Positions 1-8,702 of a stretch of DNA of 64,000 nucleotides are shown here, one piece after another. The stretch comes from Comamonas antarctica. Lineage in GTDB: Bacteria > Pseudomonadota > Gammaproteobacteria > Burkholderiales > Burkholderiaceae_C. A program made the translations under genes and the position numbers. The stretch spans positions 820,001-884,000 of the forward strand of contig NZ_CP054840.1 in NCBI RefSeq assembly GCF_013363755.1, read 5' to 3'. Every line of letters starts with the position of its first letter. Positions within the stretch are counted from its first letter, which is position 1. The notes beneath the pieces were generated by a model. It was not told the origin of the DNA. It was given only the letters and a program-made list of their open reading frames with translations, and did no database searches.

Positions 1-295
<295 letters not shown>

Positions 296-310
296 AGATG
301 CTTCACCACA

Positions 311-398
<88 letters not shown>

Positions 399-400
399 AT

Positions 401-477
401 GCGGCTGTAGCTCAGCTGGATAGAGTACTTGGCTACGAACCAAGGGGTCGTGGGTTCGATTCCTGCCAGCCGCACCA
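401..477 (+). tRNA. tRNA-Arg(ACG), first copy
   Basis: This is a 77-nt cloverleaf with acceptor GCGGCTG/CAGCCGC, D-arm, anticodon ACG (context CTACGAA), T-loop GGTTCGATTCC and encoded CCA. The wobble A would be deaminated to inosine by TadA to read CGU/CGC/CGA. The sequence is identical to the second copy at 940-1016, and the identity continues 13 bases past the CCA. Confidence 0.97.
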
Positions 478-483
478 AACGAC

Positions 484-517
484 AAGCCCCAGAACAGCAA
501 TGTTCTGGGGCTTTTTC
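484..517 (+). terminator. Intrinsic terminator of the tRNA-Ser/tRNA-Arg transcript
   Basis: Arms AAGCCCCAGAACA (484-496) and TGTTCTGGGGCTT (501-513) form a perfect 13-bp stem with a GCAA tetraloop, followed by a T-run to 516. Confidence 0.9.
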
Positions 518-544
518 GTATCTAGCGCCGGCATTGCGCAGCCT

Positions 545-748
545 TCAGTACATCGGATCATCGGCTTCTTTCTCCCGGGCTTGCGCTTCCCTGCTCATCG
601 CGAACCAGACCAGGCCGCCCAGCAGCGCCAATAGCGCGGCCCTCAGGTGCAGATCGGGGGAAGAGGTGAGAAAGCCCCGCGCCACGCAAAGCGCGCTTGT
701 CAGCGTGGTCAGCACGAGCAGAAGATCGGCAAAAAGACGGATTGTCAT
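545..748 (-). CDS. Small putative membrane protein (67 aa), unknown function
   Basis: An open frame of 67 codons lies between two tRNA genes and is read opposite to them. The predicted protein has two hydrophobic stretches, roughly residues 5-25 (FADLLLVLTTLTSALCVA) and 36-50 (RAALLALLGGLVWFA), and a charged C-terminal tail ending in ADDPMY. That pattern fits a two-pass inner-membrane miniprotein. No Shine-Dalgarno sequence is obvious before the ATG. The upstream DNA (749-800) is AT-rich and could hold a promoter. I do not recognise a family. It could be a chance frame, but the hydrophobic and charged segmentation favours a real gene. Confidence 0.45.
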   Translation of the reverse strand: MTIRLFADLLLVLTTLTSALCVARGFLTSSPDLHLRAALLALLGGLVWFAMSREAQAREKEADDPMY

Positions 749-898
749 AGCTAATTACTAATAAATGGTTTATTTTTAAATATTTTAGCTATCTGTCGTT
801 CGTAGGCATCCCAGGTTTCCGGGAGACGTGTCTTTCCTGTCCACTTGCCGACGCTGAAATGCGGCGGACGCGTCAAATATTTTGAAAGAATCGAATTC

Positions 899-929
899 TT
901 GGCGGGAGGTCGATTTTTCGCGCTATAAT
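899..929 (+). promoter_or_regulatory. Promoter of the second tRNA-Arg gene
   Basis: A perfect TATAAT lies at 924-929, 11 bases before the tRNA 5' end, with TTGGCG at 899-904 (19-base spacer). The consensus -10 immediately before a tRNA gene makes this a convincing promoter, though the -35 placement is approximate. Confidence 0.7.
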
Positions 930-939
930 CGATAGCTTA

Positions 940-1016
940 GCGGCTGTAGCTCAGCTGGATAGAGTACTTGGCTACGAACCAAGGGGTCGTGGGTTCGATT
1001 CCTGCCAGCCGCACCA
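940..1016 (+). tRNA. tRNA-Arg(ACG), second copy
   Basis: Base-for-base identical to the tRNA-Arg at 401-477, with anticodon ACG and encoded CCA. It has its own promoter and terminator, so it is a monocistronic second dose of the inosine-wobble arginine tRNA. Confidence 0.97.
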
Positions 1017-1023
1017 AACGACA

Positions 1024-1056
1024 AGCCCCGGAACTGCAAGGTTCCGGGGCTTTTTC
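1024..1056 (+). terminator. Intrinsic terminator of the second tRNA-Arg
   Basis: Stem AGCCCCGGAAC (1024-1034) pairs with GTTCCGGGGCT (1041-1051) around a 6-base loop and is followed by a T-run. It is homologous to the terminator at 484-517 but has compensating base changes in the stem. Confidence 0.9.
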
Positions 1057-1091
1057 GTCTGCAGCCGTGCATTTGGTGTGAAGATTGGCGC

Positions 1092-1649
1092 ATGAACAAG
1101 GCTTTCACCAAAGAATCCGATGGCGATGACGATGACGACGACCTCGGCGCGCTGCCTCCCATTCCCACGGGCAGCAAGAACTACATCACGCCCCAGGGCT
1201 ACCAGCGTCTGCGCGACGAGCTGTTCGCGCTGATCGATACCGAGCGCCCCCAGATCGTCGAGATCGTGCATTGGGCGGCCAGCAATGGTGACCGCTCGGA
1301 AAACGGCGACTATCTCTATGGCAAGAAGCGCCTGCGTGAGATCGACCGGCGCATACGCTTTCTGACCAAGCGCCTGGAAATTGCCGAAGTGGTCGATCCT
1401 GCAGTGCATGCGGGCAGCGACCAGGTGTTCTTTGGCGCGACCGTGACCTATGTCGAGGACGATGGCACGGAGCGCAGCGTGACCATCATGGGCATCGACG
1501 AGGCCAACAGCGCGCAGGGCGAGGTCAGCTGGATCTCGCCCGTCGCGCGCGCCCTGCTCAAGGCGCGCGTGGGCGATGAAGTGGCGCTGCAGACGCCGGG
1601 CGGCGTGCGCATGCTGGAAGTGGTGGAGGTGCGCTATCCGGACGATTAG
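1092..1649 (+). CDS. greB: Transcription elongation factor GreB
   Basis: The 185-residue protein matches the Gre family. It has an N-terminal coiled-coil finger followed by a C-terminal FKBP-like domain. The block NGDRSENGDYLYGKKR at about residues 65-80 is the GreB signature at the finger tip. It carries the acidic residues that place Mg2+ in the RNA polymerase secondary channel to stimulate cleavage of backtracked RNA. E. coli GreB is 158 residues; this one has a roughly 27-residue N-terminal extension with a run of six aspartates, which looks disordered. It stands alone on the plus strand and converges on spoT, a pairing that links polymerase rescue and ppGpp control. Confidence 0.95.
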   Translation: MNKAFTKESDGDDDDDDLGALPPIPTGSKNYITPQGYQRLRDELFALIDTERPQIVEIVHWAASNGDRSENGDYLYGKKRLREIDRRIRFLTKRLEIAEVVDPAVHAGSDQVFFGATVTYVEDDGTERSVTIMGIDEANSAQGEVSWISPVARALLKARVGDEVALQTPGGVRMLEVVEVRYPDD

Positions 1650-1741
1650 CGATATGGCGCTTGCGTTGCTCGCCGCGTATGCAATGAGCACGGCCTGATC
1701 AAGGGGCAGCGAGGAAGGGCCGCCCCGCACCGAGGCTGCCG

Positions 1742-1785
1742 TCCCCCTCCCGCGAAGCGAGAGAGGGGGAAGGCGCGGAGCGCCT
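1742..1785. repeat. Hairpin-rich intergenic element between greB and spoT
   Basis: Two adjacent palindromes lie in the 145-base gap between converging genes. The first has TCCCCCTC and GAGGGGGA arms (1742-1770); the second is AGGCGC-GGA-GCGCCT (1771-1785). There is no T-run, so simple intrinsic termination is not evident. I recall similar CCCCCTC/GAGGGGG elements as common intergenic repeats in Comamonadaceae, but only one copy occurs in this window. Confidence 0.45.
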
Positions 1786-1794
1786 CAGGGGGTG

Positions 1795-4083
1795 TTATTC
1801 CACTGACGGCATGATGCGTCGGGCCTTGATCACCACCGGCGCGCGGCGCAGGTTGCGCAGCGCGGCTTCGACCTGTTGCTGGTTCTTGACCGAGACCACG
1901 AAGCGCAGGTCGGTCGTGCCCATCGGGGCTTCGTCGACCATTTCCAGGTGCTGGATGTCGACTTCGGCGTCGGTCAGCTCGGAGGCTACACGCGCCAGCA
2001 CGCCCTTGCCGTTCTTCACCGTGACCAGGATGCCGCTGTCGAACAGCTGGTTCAGGCCCTCGGCCCACTCCACGGGGATGAAGCGCTCGGGATCCTTCTC
2101 GTAGAGGCGCTTGACGATGGCGCAGCCCGCGTGGTGCACCATCAGGCCTTCGCCGCGGCCCAGATAGCCGAGGACCGGGTCGCCGGGCACGGGGCGGCAG
2201 CAATGGGCGAAGCGGATCGATGCGTTGCTGCTGCCGTCGAGCGTGACCGTGCCCTGGGAGATACGGTCCTCGCCGGTATAGCGTTCCTGGCTCAGCAGCA
2301 CCGCGTTGGGCCGCTGGCCGTCGCGGCCCAGCAGCACCATGATGCGCGCCGCAACCATGCTGGCAATGCGCCGGCCCATGCCGATGTCGGTCAGGAGTTC
2401 GCTGCGGCTGCGGTTGCCCGTGTCTTGCAGCAGCCGGTCCCACAGCGCCTGGTTGGCATCGTCCTGGGGCGGCAGGTGTTCTATGCCTTCGGCGCGCAGT
2501 GCCTGCGACAGCAGCTTCTCGCCCAGGCTTGCGGATTCGCTTTGCGCCGAGGTCTTGAGGTGGTGGCGGATCTTGGAGCGCGCGCGCGCCGTCTTCACGA
2601 AGCCCAGCCAGGCGGGATTGGGGCGTGCATCTTCGGCCGTGATGATCTCGATCACGTCGCCGCTCTTGAGTTCGGTGCGCAGCGGCACGTCCTCGTTGTT
2701 GATGCGCGCGGCCGTGGCATGGTTGCCGATCTTGCTGTGGATCGCGTAGGCGAAGTCGACCACGGTGGCGCCGCGCGGCATGGCCATGATCTCGCTCTTG
2801 GGTGTGAACACGTAGACCGCGTCGGGGAACAGGTCGACCTTGACGTGGTCCCAGAACTCGGTGGCATCGCGCGTCTCGTTCTGGATGTCGAGCAGCGACT
2901 GCAGCCACTGCGTGCTCATCTGCTCGGTATCGCCCGGGCGCTGCTGCGCCTGATACAGCCAGTGCGCGGCTACGCCGGCCTCGGCGACGATGTGCATCTC
3001 CTCGGTGCGCATCTGGAACTCGATGCTCACGCCCGATGGGCCGACCAGCGTGGTGTGCAGCGACTGGTAGCCGTTGTTCTTCGGGATCGCGATATGGTCC
3101 TTGAACTTGCCCGGCACGGGCTTGTACATCTGGTGCAGCACGCCCAGCGCCGTGTAGCAGTCGATGACCGAGGGCACGATGACGCGGAAACCATAGATAT
3201 CCGTGACCTTGGCAAAGCTCTGGTTGTTGCGCTCCATGCGCTGGTACAGCGAATACAGCGTGCTTTCGCGCCCCGCGAGCCGGGCGTCCAGGCCCAGGCG
3301 CGTGAATTCGGCATCGACTTCGGTCTGCACGCGCTGCACCAGGTCGCGGCGGCGGGTGCGCGACTTGGCAATGGCCTTCGACAGCGTCGAATAGCGCCAC
3401 GGATGCAGGTGGCGGAAGGACAGGTCCTGCAGCTCGCGGTAAGTCTGGTTCAGGCCCAGGCGGTGCGCAATCGGCGCATAGATCTCCAGCGTCTCGGACG
3501 CGATGCGGCCCCATTTGCTGCGCGGCATGTCGGACAGCGTGCGCATGTTGTGCGTGCGGTCGGCGAGCTTGATGAGGATGACACGCACGTCGCGCGCCAT
3601 GGCCAGCAGCATCTTGCGGAAGGACTCGGCCTGGTTTTCCTCGCGGGTATTGAACTGCAGCTTGTCGAGCTTGGTCAGCCCGTCGACAAGCTCGGCCACC
3701 GGGGTGCCGAAACGCGCGGCCAGGTCGTTCTTGGTGACGCCGCAGTCTTCCATCGCGTCGTGCATCAGCGCCGCCATCAGCGCCGGGGCATCGAGCTTCC
3801 ATGAGGCGCAAAGCGAGGTCACCGCAATCGGGTGGGTGATGTAGGGGTCGCCGCTGCTGCGCCATTGCCCGGTGTGGGCATGGTCGGCAAACAGATAGGC
3901 CTGGCGCACCTGTTCGATGCTTTCGCTGTCCAGATAGCCCAGGTTGTCGAGCAGCGCAGAGAACGCGGCCTGGGAAACGGCGGCTGCCGAAGCGGCGCGC
4001 GCGCCTTCCTGGCTCTCTGGTGCCGGGGCAGTGACAGGGGAGGAATCGTGTGGGACAGGTGACAGGGGCTGGACCGCTTTCAT
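1795..4083 (-). CDS. spoT: Bifunctional (p)ppGpp synthetase/hydrolase (RelA/SpoT homologue)
   Basis: The 762-residue protein has the full long-RSH layout. An N-terminal HD hydrolase domain contains AHTGQWRSSGDPYITHP and the HDAMED metal motif. The synthetase domain has IAIPKNNGYQSLHTT. Next come a TGS domain (VYVFTPK, MPRGATVVDFAYAIH), a conserved Cys/His stretch (FAHCCRPVPGD) and a C-terminal ACT domain (VKNGKGVLARVA). Both catalytic centres look intact, so it should make and degrade (p)ppGpp, the stringent-response alarmone. The ATG at 4083 was chosen because extending upstream would translate a terminator T-run. It is the last gene of the yicC-gmk-rpoZ-spoT block, but a terminator hairpin lies between it and rpoZ. 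Confidence 0.95.
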   Translation of the reverse strand: MKAVQPLSPVPHDSSPVTAPAPESQEGARAASAAAVSQAAFSALLDNLGYLDSESIEQVRQAYLFADHAHTGQWRSSGDPYITHPIAVTSLCASWKLDAPALMAALMHDAMEDCGVTKNDLAARFGTPVAELVDGLTKLDKLQFNTREENQAESFRKMLLAMARDVRVILIKLADRTHNMRTLSDMPRSKWGRIASETLEIYAPIAHRLGLNQTYRELQDLSFRHLHPWRYSTLSKAIAKSRTRRRDLVQRVQTEVDAEFTRLGLDARLAGRESTLYSLYQRMERNNQSFAKVTDIYGFRVIVPSVIDCYTALGVLHQMYKPVPGKFKDHIAIPKNNGYQSLHTTLVGPSGVSIEFQMRTEEMHIVAEAGVAAHWLYQAQQRPGDTEQMSTQWLQSLLDIQNETRDATEFWDHVKVDLFPDAVYVFTPKSEIMAMPRGATVVDFAYAIHSKIGNHATAARINNEDVPLRTELKSGDVIEIITAEDARPNPAWLGFVKTARARSKIRHHLKTSAQSESASLGEKLLSQALRAEGIEHLPPQDDANQALWDRLLQDTGNRSRSELLTDIGMGRRIASMVAARIMVLLGRDGQRPNAVLLSQERYTGEDRISQGTVTLDGSSNASIRFAHCCRPVPGDPVLGYLGRGEGLMVHHAGCAIVKRLYEKDPERFIPVEWAEGLNQLFDSGILVTVKNGKGVLARVASELTDAEVDIQHLEMVDEAPMGTTDLRFVVSVKNQQQVEAALRNLRRAPVVIKARRIMPSVE

Positions 4084-4124
4084 ACCTTTAATGTAGCGCG
4101 CTCGTTGATGGGTTTCGCATTGCA

Positions 4125-4150
4125 CAAAAAAAAGCACCGCAAAGCGGTGC
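4125..4150 (-). terminator. Intrinsic terminator between rpoZ and spoT
   Basis: Reading the minus strand, GCACCGC and GCGGTGC (4144-4150 and 4134-4140) form a 7-bp stem with a 3-base loop, followed at once by eight T (4126-4133). It lies 55 bases after the rpoZ stop and about 40 bases before the spoT start, so spoT depends on readthrough or on a promoter squeezed into those 40 bases. Confidence 0.85.
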
Positions 4151-4205
4151 CTCTCTTGCCATTTCGGCGGTTGCCGTCACGGCGCGCCGCTACGGCATGT
4201 TCCGC

Positions 4206-4409
4206 TCAGCCCGGAACCTTCTTGAGCATTTCCAGGCCGACCTTGCCGGCGGCGATTTCGCGCAGCGCAGTGACGGCGGGCTTGTTCTTGCTTTCGATCT
4301 TGGCGGTATGGCCTTGGCTCAGCATGCGCGCGCGGTAGGTCGCGGCCAGGACGAGCTGGAAGCGATTGGGGATCTGCTCGAGGCAATCTTCAACGGTGAT
4401 GCGGGCCAT
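4206..4409 (-). CDS. rpoZ: RNA polymerase omega subunit
   Basis: The 67-residue protein begins [20 protein letters not shown], the usual start of betaproteobacterial omega. It contains the conserved [10 protein letters not shown] helix that clamps the beta-prime C-terminus and contributes to ppGpp binding site 1. The start at 4409 gives the family's normal N-terminus; a longer frame upstream has no family support. It lies 19 bases after gmk, a classical neighbour, and ahead of spoT. The gene order therefore groups polymerase assembly, the guanylate supply for ppGpp, and ppGpp turnover. Confidence 0.96.
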   Translation of the reverse strand: MARITVEDCLEQIPNRFQLVLAATYRARMLSQGHTAKIESKNKPAVTALREIAAGKVGLEMLKKVPG

Positions 4410-4428
4410 CAGGGTACTCCAGGGAAAT

Positions 4429-5049
4429 TCAGGTGATATTGAGCGACTCGAAGGTATCGGCGCGCGTGCTGCGCTGGGCCGCATACTTGAGTCGCTGGGC
4501 GTGAATGATCGCTTTCAGGTCGAAAAGCGCAGTCTCGAACAACTCGTTGATTATAACGAAGTCGAACTTTTCCACCTGCGCCATTTCCTCGGAGGCATTC
4601 TTCAGGCGCAACTCGATGACCTCGGGGCTGTCCTCGCCGCGGTTTTCCAGGCGCGCGCGCAGCTCTTCCCAGCTCGGCGGCAGAATGAAGATCAGCACCG
4701 CTTCAGGAAAGGCCTTCTTGACCTGGAGCGCTCCCTGATAGTCGATTTCCAGCAGCACGTCGGCGCCGCCGGCCAGGCGGTCGGCCAGCGCCCGCTTGGA
4801 GGTGCCGTAGCGCTTGCCGTGGACATTGGCCCATTCGATGAAGGCGTGGTTCGCGACCATGGCGTCGAATTCCTGCTCGGAGGCAAAGAAGTATTCGCGG
4901 CCGTGCTTTTCCTGGCCGCGCGGCGCGCGCGTGGTGTGCGAGACCGAGGGCGAGACATGGGCGTCGAGCTCGCGCAGCGCCTTGACCAGGCTGGACTTTC
5001 CTGCCCCACTGGGGGCGGCGACGACAAAGAGATTTCCGGGATGTTGCAT
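4429..5049 (-). CDS. gmk: Guanylate kinase
   Basis: The 206-residue protein phosphorylates GMP to GDP with ATP in the cytoplasm. The P-loop [10 protein letters not shown] is at about residues 12-21. The GMP-binding segment [21 protein letters not shown] follows, and [14 protein letters not shown] is the characteristic guanylate kinase signature. Length matches the family. It is followed by rpoZ after 19 bases and preceded by yicC, with a hairpin terminator in the yicC-gmk gap. Confidence 0.96.
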   Translation of the reverse strand: MQHPGNLFVVAAPSGAGKSSLVKALRELDAHVSPSVSHTTRAPRGQEKHGREYFFASEQEFDAMVANHAFIEWANVHGKRYGTSKRALADRLAGGADVLLEIDYQGALQVKKAFPEAVLIFILPPSWEELRARLENRGEDSPEVIELRLKNASEEMAQVEKFDFVIINELFETALFDLKAIIHAQRLKYAAQRSTRADTFESLNIT

Positions 5050-5082
5050 AAGCGAATCGGTGCGCCGGTTCGGGCGGCTTGT

Positions 5083-5104
5083 AAAAAGGGCGCTTGCGCG
5101 CCCT
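5083..5104 (-). terminator. Intrinsic terminator between yicC and gmk
   Basis: On the minus strand AGGGCGC (98-104 side) and GCGCCCT pair across a 4-base loop (plus-strand positions 5087-5093 and 5098-5104), followed by five T (5083-5087). It lies directly after the yicC stop and would uncouple yicC from gmk-rpoZ. Confidence 0.75.
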
Positions 5105-5114
5105 GAGATGATGT

Positions 5115-6026
5115 TTATTCGATGTTCTGTACCTGCTCGCGCATCTGCTCGATCAGGACCTTCATGTCGACGCTGATGCGCGTGAGTTCGAGCGCCGCGG
5201 ACTTGGAGCCCAGGGTGTTGGCCTCGCGGTGCAGTTCCTGGATCAGGAAATCCAGGCGCTTGCCGATCTCGCCGCCCTTCTTCAGCAGGCGTTCGATTTC
5301 AACGAGGTGCGAATCCAGGCGCGTGACTTCCTCGGCAACGTCGATGCGGATGGCAAACGCCGTGGCTTCGGTCAGCGCGCGGTCCTGGGCGGCTTCGGGC
5401 GCGACCGCGCCCTCGGCCAGCGCCATGGCTTCCTTCCAGCGCTCGACAAAGCGCTGGCGCTGCTGCTCGACCAGCTGCGGGATCAGCGGCGTGGCGGTCT
5501 GCGCGAGCGCGCGCAACTGCTGCAGACGGTCGTGCAGCATGTCGGCGAGGCGCTCGCCTTCGCGGGCGCGGGCCTGGACCATGGCTTCGAGCGCCTGGCC
5601 GGCCAGCGCGGGCAGCACGCTGCCCCAGTCCTGGGCGCGGTCGCCATCGCCCGTGCTGCACAGGCGCAGCGCGTCGGACACGCTCAGCGGCCGCGCATTG
5701 GGCAGCCAGGCCTGGATGGTGTCTTGCGCCGAGACCAGGCGCTGCAGTTGCTGGGGCGACGGCTGGGGCAGGGCGCCGCCGTCTTCGGATTCGATCGCGG
5801 CGCGCACTTCGACCTTGCCGCGCTTGAGGCGCGAGGTCAGCAGGGTGCGCAGGGCCGGCTCGTGGGCGCGCAGTTCGTCGGGCAGGCGGAACGACAGGTC
5901 GAGGAAGCGGCTGTTGACCGAGCGGATCTCCAGGCCGAGCCGCCGGTTGCCCGCGGGCGCTTCAGCACCTTCGGCAGTCGCGCCGTACTGGGCGCTGGCG
6001 TATCCGGTCATGCTGTAAACTGACAT
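5115..6026 (-). CDS. yicC: YicC-family endoribonuclease
   Basis: The 303-residue protein begins [15 protein letters not shown]. The SMTGY motif and the C-terminal block [22 protein letters not shown] followed by the [13 protein letters not shown] ending are diagnostic of the YicC family. E. coli YicC is reported as a metal-dependent endoribonuclease that affects RNA turnover, including small RNAs. The ATG at 6026 gives this canonical N-terminus. The gene heads the yicC/gmk/rpoZ/spoT strand and is divergent from the kinase gene at 6101, leaving only 74 bases for two promoters. Confidence 0.93.
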   Translation of the reverse strand: MSVYSMTGYASAQYGATAEGAEAPAGNRRLGLEIRSVNSRFLDLSFRLPDELRAHEPALRTLLTSRLKRGKVEVRAAIESEDGGALPQPSPQQLQRLVSAQDTIQAWLPNARPLSVSDALRLCSTGDGDRAQDWGSVLPALAGQALEAMVQARAREGERLADMLHDRLQQLRALAQTATPLIPQLVEQQRQRFVERWKEAMALAEGAVAPEAAQDRALTEATAFAIRIDVAEEVTRLDSHLVEIERLLKKGGEIGKRLDFLIQELHREANTLGSKSAALELTRISVDMKVLIEQMREQVQNIE

Positions 6027-6100
6027 TGGACTTCTGATGGTTGCTTGCAATCCGTCGATTATCCGGGTTCCGCCCCATTCACGAGGTTTACCCGTAAAAA

Positions 6101-7117
6101 ATGTCTTCCAAGAACAAGCCTGCTCCCCTTGCCGTTGATAGCGTGATAGGGGGCTATCGCATTGTGCGGCGGCTCGCGGCGGGCGGCTTCGGCGTAGTCT
6201 ACCTGGCGCTGGACGGCAGCGGCCAGCAGGTGGCCATCAAGGAATACCTGCCGGCGTCGCTGGCGCTGCGCGAGCCGGGCGAACGCCTGCCGCGGGTGCT
6301 GCCCGAGAAGCTGTCGCTCTACCGGCTGGGGCTCAAGAGCTTTTTCGAGGAGGGCCGTTCGCTGGCCCAGCTGTCGCACCCGTCGGTGGTCAGCGTGCTC
6401 AATTTCTTCCGCGAGAACGAGACCGTCTACATGGTCATGAATTACCTCGAAGGTGCGAACCTGCAGGAGTTCATTCTCACGGCGCGCGGCATCAAGACCG
6501 ACAAGGTGCTGCGCGAATCCACCATCCGCTCGCTGTTCGACGAGGTGCTGCGCGGCCTGCGCATCGTGCACCAGCACAAGATGCTGCACCTCGACATCAA
6601 GCCGGCCAACATCTTCATCACCGACGACGACCGCGCGGTGCTGATCGATTTCGGCGCGGCGCGCGAAGTGCTGTCCAAGGAGGGCAGCTTCATCCGCCCG
6701 ATGTACACGCCGGGCTTTGCCGCGCCCGAGATGTACCGCCGCGGCGAGGCCATGGGGCCATGGACCGACATCTACGCGATCGGTGCCTGCATCTATGCCT
6801 GCATGCAGGGGGTGCCGCCCTACGCGGCGCCGCAGCGCCAGGAAAAGGACCGGCTCGGCCAGGCGCTGGGCAAGCTGCGCGGGGTCTACTCGGACAAGCT
6901 GATCGAGGTCGTGGAGTGGTGCATGGCGCCCGATCCGCTGTCGCGGCCGCAGTCGGTGTTCGCGCTGCAAAAGGAACTCAACCGCGAGGGCGAGCGCCGC
7001 CATACGCGCCTCAGCGTGGCGGAAAAGATGCGCCTGCAGATCGGCGCGCTGGTCAGCGATACGCGCAAGAGCGTGCAGAAGATCGGCGCCACGCGCGGCG
7101 CGCCGCCGGCGCCATGA
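6101..7117 (+). CDS. Soluble Ser/Thr protein kinase (Hanks type)
   Basis: The 338-residue protein has the kinase motifs in order: glycine loop AAGGFGVVY (26-34), ATP-binding Lys47 in VAIKEYL, catalytic loop HLDIKPAN (163-170) with Asp165, DFG (183-185) and APEMY. The catalytic loop reads HLD instead of HRD, so it is a non-RD kinase and probably does not need activation-loop phosphorylation. I see no transmembrane helix or PASTA repeat, so it should be cytoplasmic. The C-terminal 60 residues are basic and lie outside the kinase fold. Its TGA overlaps the ATG of a PP2C phosphatase, a standard kinase/phosphatase pair. Substrates are not evident. Confidence 0.9.
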   Translation: MSSKNKPAPLAVDSVIGGYRIVRRLAAGGFGVVYLALDGSGQQVAIKEYLPASLALREPGERLPRVLPEKLSLYRLGLKSFFEEGRSLAQLSHPSVVSVLNFFRENETVYMVMNYLEGANLQEFILTARGIKTDKVLRESTIRSLFDEVLRGLRIVHQHKMLHLDIKPANIFITDDDRAVLIDFGAAREVLSKEGSFIRPMYTPGFAAPEMYRRGEAMGPWTDIYAIGACIYACMQGVPPYAAPQRQEKDRLGQALGKLRGVYSDKLIEVVEWCMAPDPLSRPQSVFALQKELNREGERRHTRLSVAEKMRLQIGALVSDTRKSVQKIGATRGAPPAP

Positions 7118-8046
7118 AGTTTTCGGTATTCCAGCTGAGCCGGCGCGGCGCACGCGCGCGCAACGAGGACCGGATCGGCTACTGCTACACGCGCGAAGCC
7201 TGCCTGCTGGTGCTGGCCGACGGCATGGGCGGGCACGCGGCAGGCGATGTCGCGGCGCAGATCGCGCTGAACAGCGTCTGTGCGCTGTTCCAGGCGCGGG
7301 CCACGCCGCTGCTGGACGATGCGCCGGGCTTTCTCGCCGAGGCCCTGCTGCATGCCCATCGGCAGATCCTGCGCCATGCGCAGCAGCACCATCTCGCGGA
7401 TGCGCCGCGCACCACGCTGGTCGTGGCGCTGCTCCAGCAGGGGCAGGCCTGGTGGATCCACTGCGGCGATTCGCGCCTGTACCTGGCGCGCGCCGGGGCA
7501 CTGCTGGCGCGCACGCGCGACCATTCCTTCCGCGCCATGGCCGAGCGCTCGGGCCAGCCGCCGGCCAGCGTCAACCGCAATCTGCTGTTCACCTGCCTGG
7601 GCTCGCCGTCGTTGCCGATCTCCGACCAGGCCGGGCCGTGGCCGCTGGCGCGCGGCGACCGCCTGCTGCTGTGCTCGGACGGGCTGTGGGATGCCCTGGG
7701 CGAAACCGAACTGCTGGCCTTGCTGGCGCACGATCCAGTATCCCTTTGCGTGCCACGGCTGGTGGACCGCGCGCTGCAGCACACGGGCGCAAGCAGCGAC
7801 AATGTCAGCGCAATTGCCCTCGAATGGGAAATGCCCGGTGCGCAGTCCGCGCCGGACAGTATCTCCACCGACGCGCTTGAAGGCGATGCCTTCGAGTCGA
7901 CGCTGCAACTCGACGCGCCGGATCTGCCAGAGCCGGCCCCGCCTGTGCCGGCCCTACCCGAGGACGAGCTCAGCGAGGCGGCCATCGAGCGCACCATTGC
8001 CGAAATCAATGCCGCCATCCGCCGCCCGGGCGAGCGCCGGCGCTGA
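7114..8046 (+). CDS. PP2C-family Ser/Thr protein phosphatase
   Basis: The 310-residue protein is a PPM/PP2C phosphatase. The metal-binding residues are visible: RNEDR near residue 17, VLADGMGGHAAGD near 33-45, the GDSRLYL strand, LCSDGLWD, and SSDNVSAI near the end of the domain. The last 60 residues are Pro/Glu-rich and acidic, then a short helix; this tail is not part of the catalytic fold. The start overlaps the kinase stop (ATGA), so the two are translationally coupled and the phosphatase most likely reverses the partner kinase's phosphorylation. Confidence 0.92.
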   Translation: MKFSVFQLSRRGARARNEDRIGYCYTREACLLVLADGMGGHAAGDVAAQIALNSVCALFQARATPLLDDAPGFLAEALLHAHRQILRHAQQHHLADAPRTTLVVALLQQGQAWWIHCGDSRLYLARAGALLARTRDHSFRAMAERSGQPPASVNRNLLFTCLGSPSLPISDQAGPWPLARGDRLLLCSDGLWDALGETELLALLAHDPVSLCVPRLVDRALQHTGASSDNVSAIALEWEMPGAQSAPDSISTDALEGDAFESTLQLDAPDLPEPAPPVPALPEDELSEAAIERTIAEINAAIRRPGERRR

Positions 8047-8096
8047 AAACTCTTTGCCACCGGAGGCGCGCGCGGCGCGGCCCTCCCATTGAACCG

Positions 8097-8702
8097 ATGA
8101 AAATTGTCTTAGCCTCCAACAACCGCGGCAAGCTCGCCGAGCTGCAAGCCATGTTTGCCCCGCTGGGCGTGGAACTCGTCTCCCAGGGCGAGCTGTTCGA
8201 GGGCGAGGCGCCCGAGCCGCATTGCACCTTTGTCGAGAACGCCTTGAGCAAGGCGCGCTTTGCCGCCGAACGCACCGGCCTGCCGGCGATTGCCGACGAT
8301 GCCGGCATGTGCGTCGACCACTTCGGCGGACTGCCGGGCGTCGATACCGCCTATTACTGCACGCAGTTCGGCTACGAGAAAAGCGATGCCAACAATGTGC
8401 GCGCGCTGCTCGAGCAGCTCCAGGGCGTGGAGAACCGGCGCGCGGCCATGGTCAGCACGCTGGTCGGTGTGCGCAGCGCGCGCGACCCCGAGCCGCTGAT
8501 TGCCGTGGGCCGGGTGCAGGCGCTGATCGCGGCCGAGCCGCGCGGCGGCAACGGCTTCGGCTTCGACCCGGTGCTGTATCTGCCCGAACTCGGCCAGACC
8601 TTTGCCGAGATGGCGCCCGCGCTCAAGCATGCGCACAGCCACCGCGGCCGCGCCACGCAGCAGATGCTGGCGCTGGTGCGCGAACGCTGGATGCAGGCAT
8701 GA
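8097..8702 (+). CDS. rdgB: XTP/dITP pyrophosphatase (non-canonical purine NTPase)
   Basis: The 201-residue Ham1/RdgB-type enzyme hydrolyses dITP, dHAPTP and XTP to the monophosphates, keeping deaminated purines out of DNA and RNA. Family motifs are the N-terminal SNNRGKLAELQ substrate loop, FVENALSKAR, the ADDAGMCVD catalytic Asp segment and GNGFGFDPVLYLPE. Its stop overlaps the start of hemW (ATGA). In many related genomes I would expect rph between the phosphatase gene and rdgB; here only 50 bases separate them. Confidence 0.95.
   Translation: MKIVLASNNRGKLAELQAMFAPLGVELVSQGELFEGEAPEPHCTFVENALSKARFAAERTGLPAIADDAGMCVDHFGGLPGVDTAYYCTQFGYEKSDANNVRALLEQLQGVENRRAAMVSTLVGVRSARDPEPLIAVGRVQALIAAEPRGGNGFGFDPVLYLPELGQTFAEMAPALKHAHSHRGRATQQMLALVRERWMQA

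Noticed and set aside
1876..3804. Long plus-strand frame opposite spoT (642 codons)
   Set aside because: The spoT reading is confirmed by HD, synthetase, TGS and ACT motifs; the other frame is a compositional shadow.
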